A stretch of DNA of 64,000 nucleotides from Tessaracoccus oleiagri (GTDB taxonomy: Bacteria; Actinomycetota; Actinomycetes; Propionibacteriales; Propionibacteriaceae), in the NCBI RefSeq assembly GCF_900103275.1, contig NZ_FNGP01000005.1, forward strand, positions 62,001 to 126,000, in the 5' to 3' direction. The notes beneath the pieces were generated by a model, which made no database searches, was not told the origin of the DNA, and saw only the letters and a program-made list of their open reading frames with translations. Position numbers and translations under genes: made by a program. Shown here piece after piece: positions 63,688 to 64,000 of this stretch. Each line of letters starts with the position of its first letter. Position 1 is the stretch's first letter.

Positions 63688-64000
63688 TCAGCCGAGCGCA
63701 TGGAGGCTGAAGGCGACGAGGAAGCCGATGCTGGCGATCAGCCCCGAGTACAGCGACGCCTCCTCGAAGGCCTCGGGCACCATCGTGTCGGTGATCATCG
63801 CCAGGATCGCGCCCGCAGCCAAGGCGTTGACGAACGCGATCGTCGTGGGGGCCGCGCCGTCGAGCAAGGCGTAGCCGGCGAGGGCCGCCAGCCCCGAGAC
63901 CACCGCGATGCCGCCCCAGATCCCGAAGACGTACGCGGGCGAGCGGCCGCCCTTCTTCATGCCGGCCGTGCTGGAGAGCCCCTCGGGCACGTTCGAGACG
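63688..64000 (-). CDS. ZIP-family-like metal transporter (C-terminal part only)
   Basis: The last 104 residues are visible; the gene continues beyond the right edge. The fragment SNVPEGLSSTAGMKK resembles the ZIP metal-site helix (HN.PEG in zinc transporters), followed by GLAALAGYALLDGAAPTTIAFVNALAAGAILAMITDTMVPEAFEEA, typical of ZIP helices 5-7. The histidine is replaced by Ser here, as in a subgroup of putative ZIP transporters, so substrate is uncertain. Confidence 0.75.
   Translation of the reverse strand, partial: VSNVPEGLSSTAGMKKGGRSPAYVFGIWGGIAVVSGLAALAGYALLDGAAPTTIAFVNALAAGAILAMITDTMVPEAFEEASLYSGLIASIGFLVAFSLHALG

Overview
The window is high-GC DNA from an actinomycete, most likely of the Propionibacteriales (Tessaracoccus/Propionibacterium-like; an inference from gene content, not proven). 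The evidence is strong GC bias at third codon positions, an actinobacterial integration host factor (mihF), a helicase-motif-less PriA, 20S proteasome genes, a DUF222/HNH endonuclease, GTG/TTG starts, and many promoters of the form TANNNT placed 6-7 nt before a start codon (leaderless mRNAs).

Layout. 1-2752: lactate utilisation (lutA-like fragment, lactate permease, divergent GntR/FCD regulator). 2799-15011: csbD-like stress gene, then the co-directional efp-nusB-carA-carB-pyrD-pyrF block and mihF-gmk-rpoZ-metK-priA, linking pyrimidine, nucleotide and methyl-donor metabolism with transcription and translation factors. 15008-23922: fmt-rsmB-rpe, a PAC2 protein (opposite strand), metH, a HAD phosphatase and trmI. 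23857-27772: a DUF3054 membrane gene, prcB-prcA proteasome subunits with no arc/dop/pup/pafA beside them, then tyrA-cmk-NIF3-like. 27769-35279: ABC-F protein, der, CoA-binding protein, DUF2975/XRE pair, codB-codA, a GNAT enzyme and tRNA-Pro(GGG). 35361-39521: ArsR/permease pair and a tmsA-tmsB-like pair expected to make 10-methyl branched fatty acids.

39778-53250 is an accessory region with remnants and lower-GC patches. It contains an organomercurial resistance cluster (merR, merA, merB, a small CC-motif membrane protein, a thioredoxin-like lipoprotein and a CcdA-like protein), an lspA-cadA-cmtR heavy-metal operon, and a second MerR regulator divergent from an ACR3/BASS-type transporter. Two Fpg-type zinc-finger ends (one split by a stop codon) bracket the mer genes. 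Two remnants of what may be one protein family bracket the whole metal island. To its right lie a ribbon-helix-helix/toxin pair and an orphan Imm53-like immunity gene.

53481-64000 returns to scattered chromosomal genes: SDR and DUF1989 genes, a DUF222/HNH endonuclease, a secreted protein downstream of a perfect CRP-type site, an ABC exporter, a tiny secreted peptide, membrane proteins, a RecQ helicase fused to a phosphoribosyltransferase-like domain, and the end of a ZIP-type transporter.

Most notable: the mer cluster, in which four proteins carry vicinal cysteine pairs near their C-termini next to a periplasmic redox module; the proteasome without pupylation genes in its usual neighbourhood; the nonsense codon inside the Fpg zinc finger; and three consecutive stem-loops in the metK leader.
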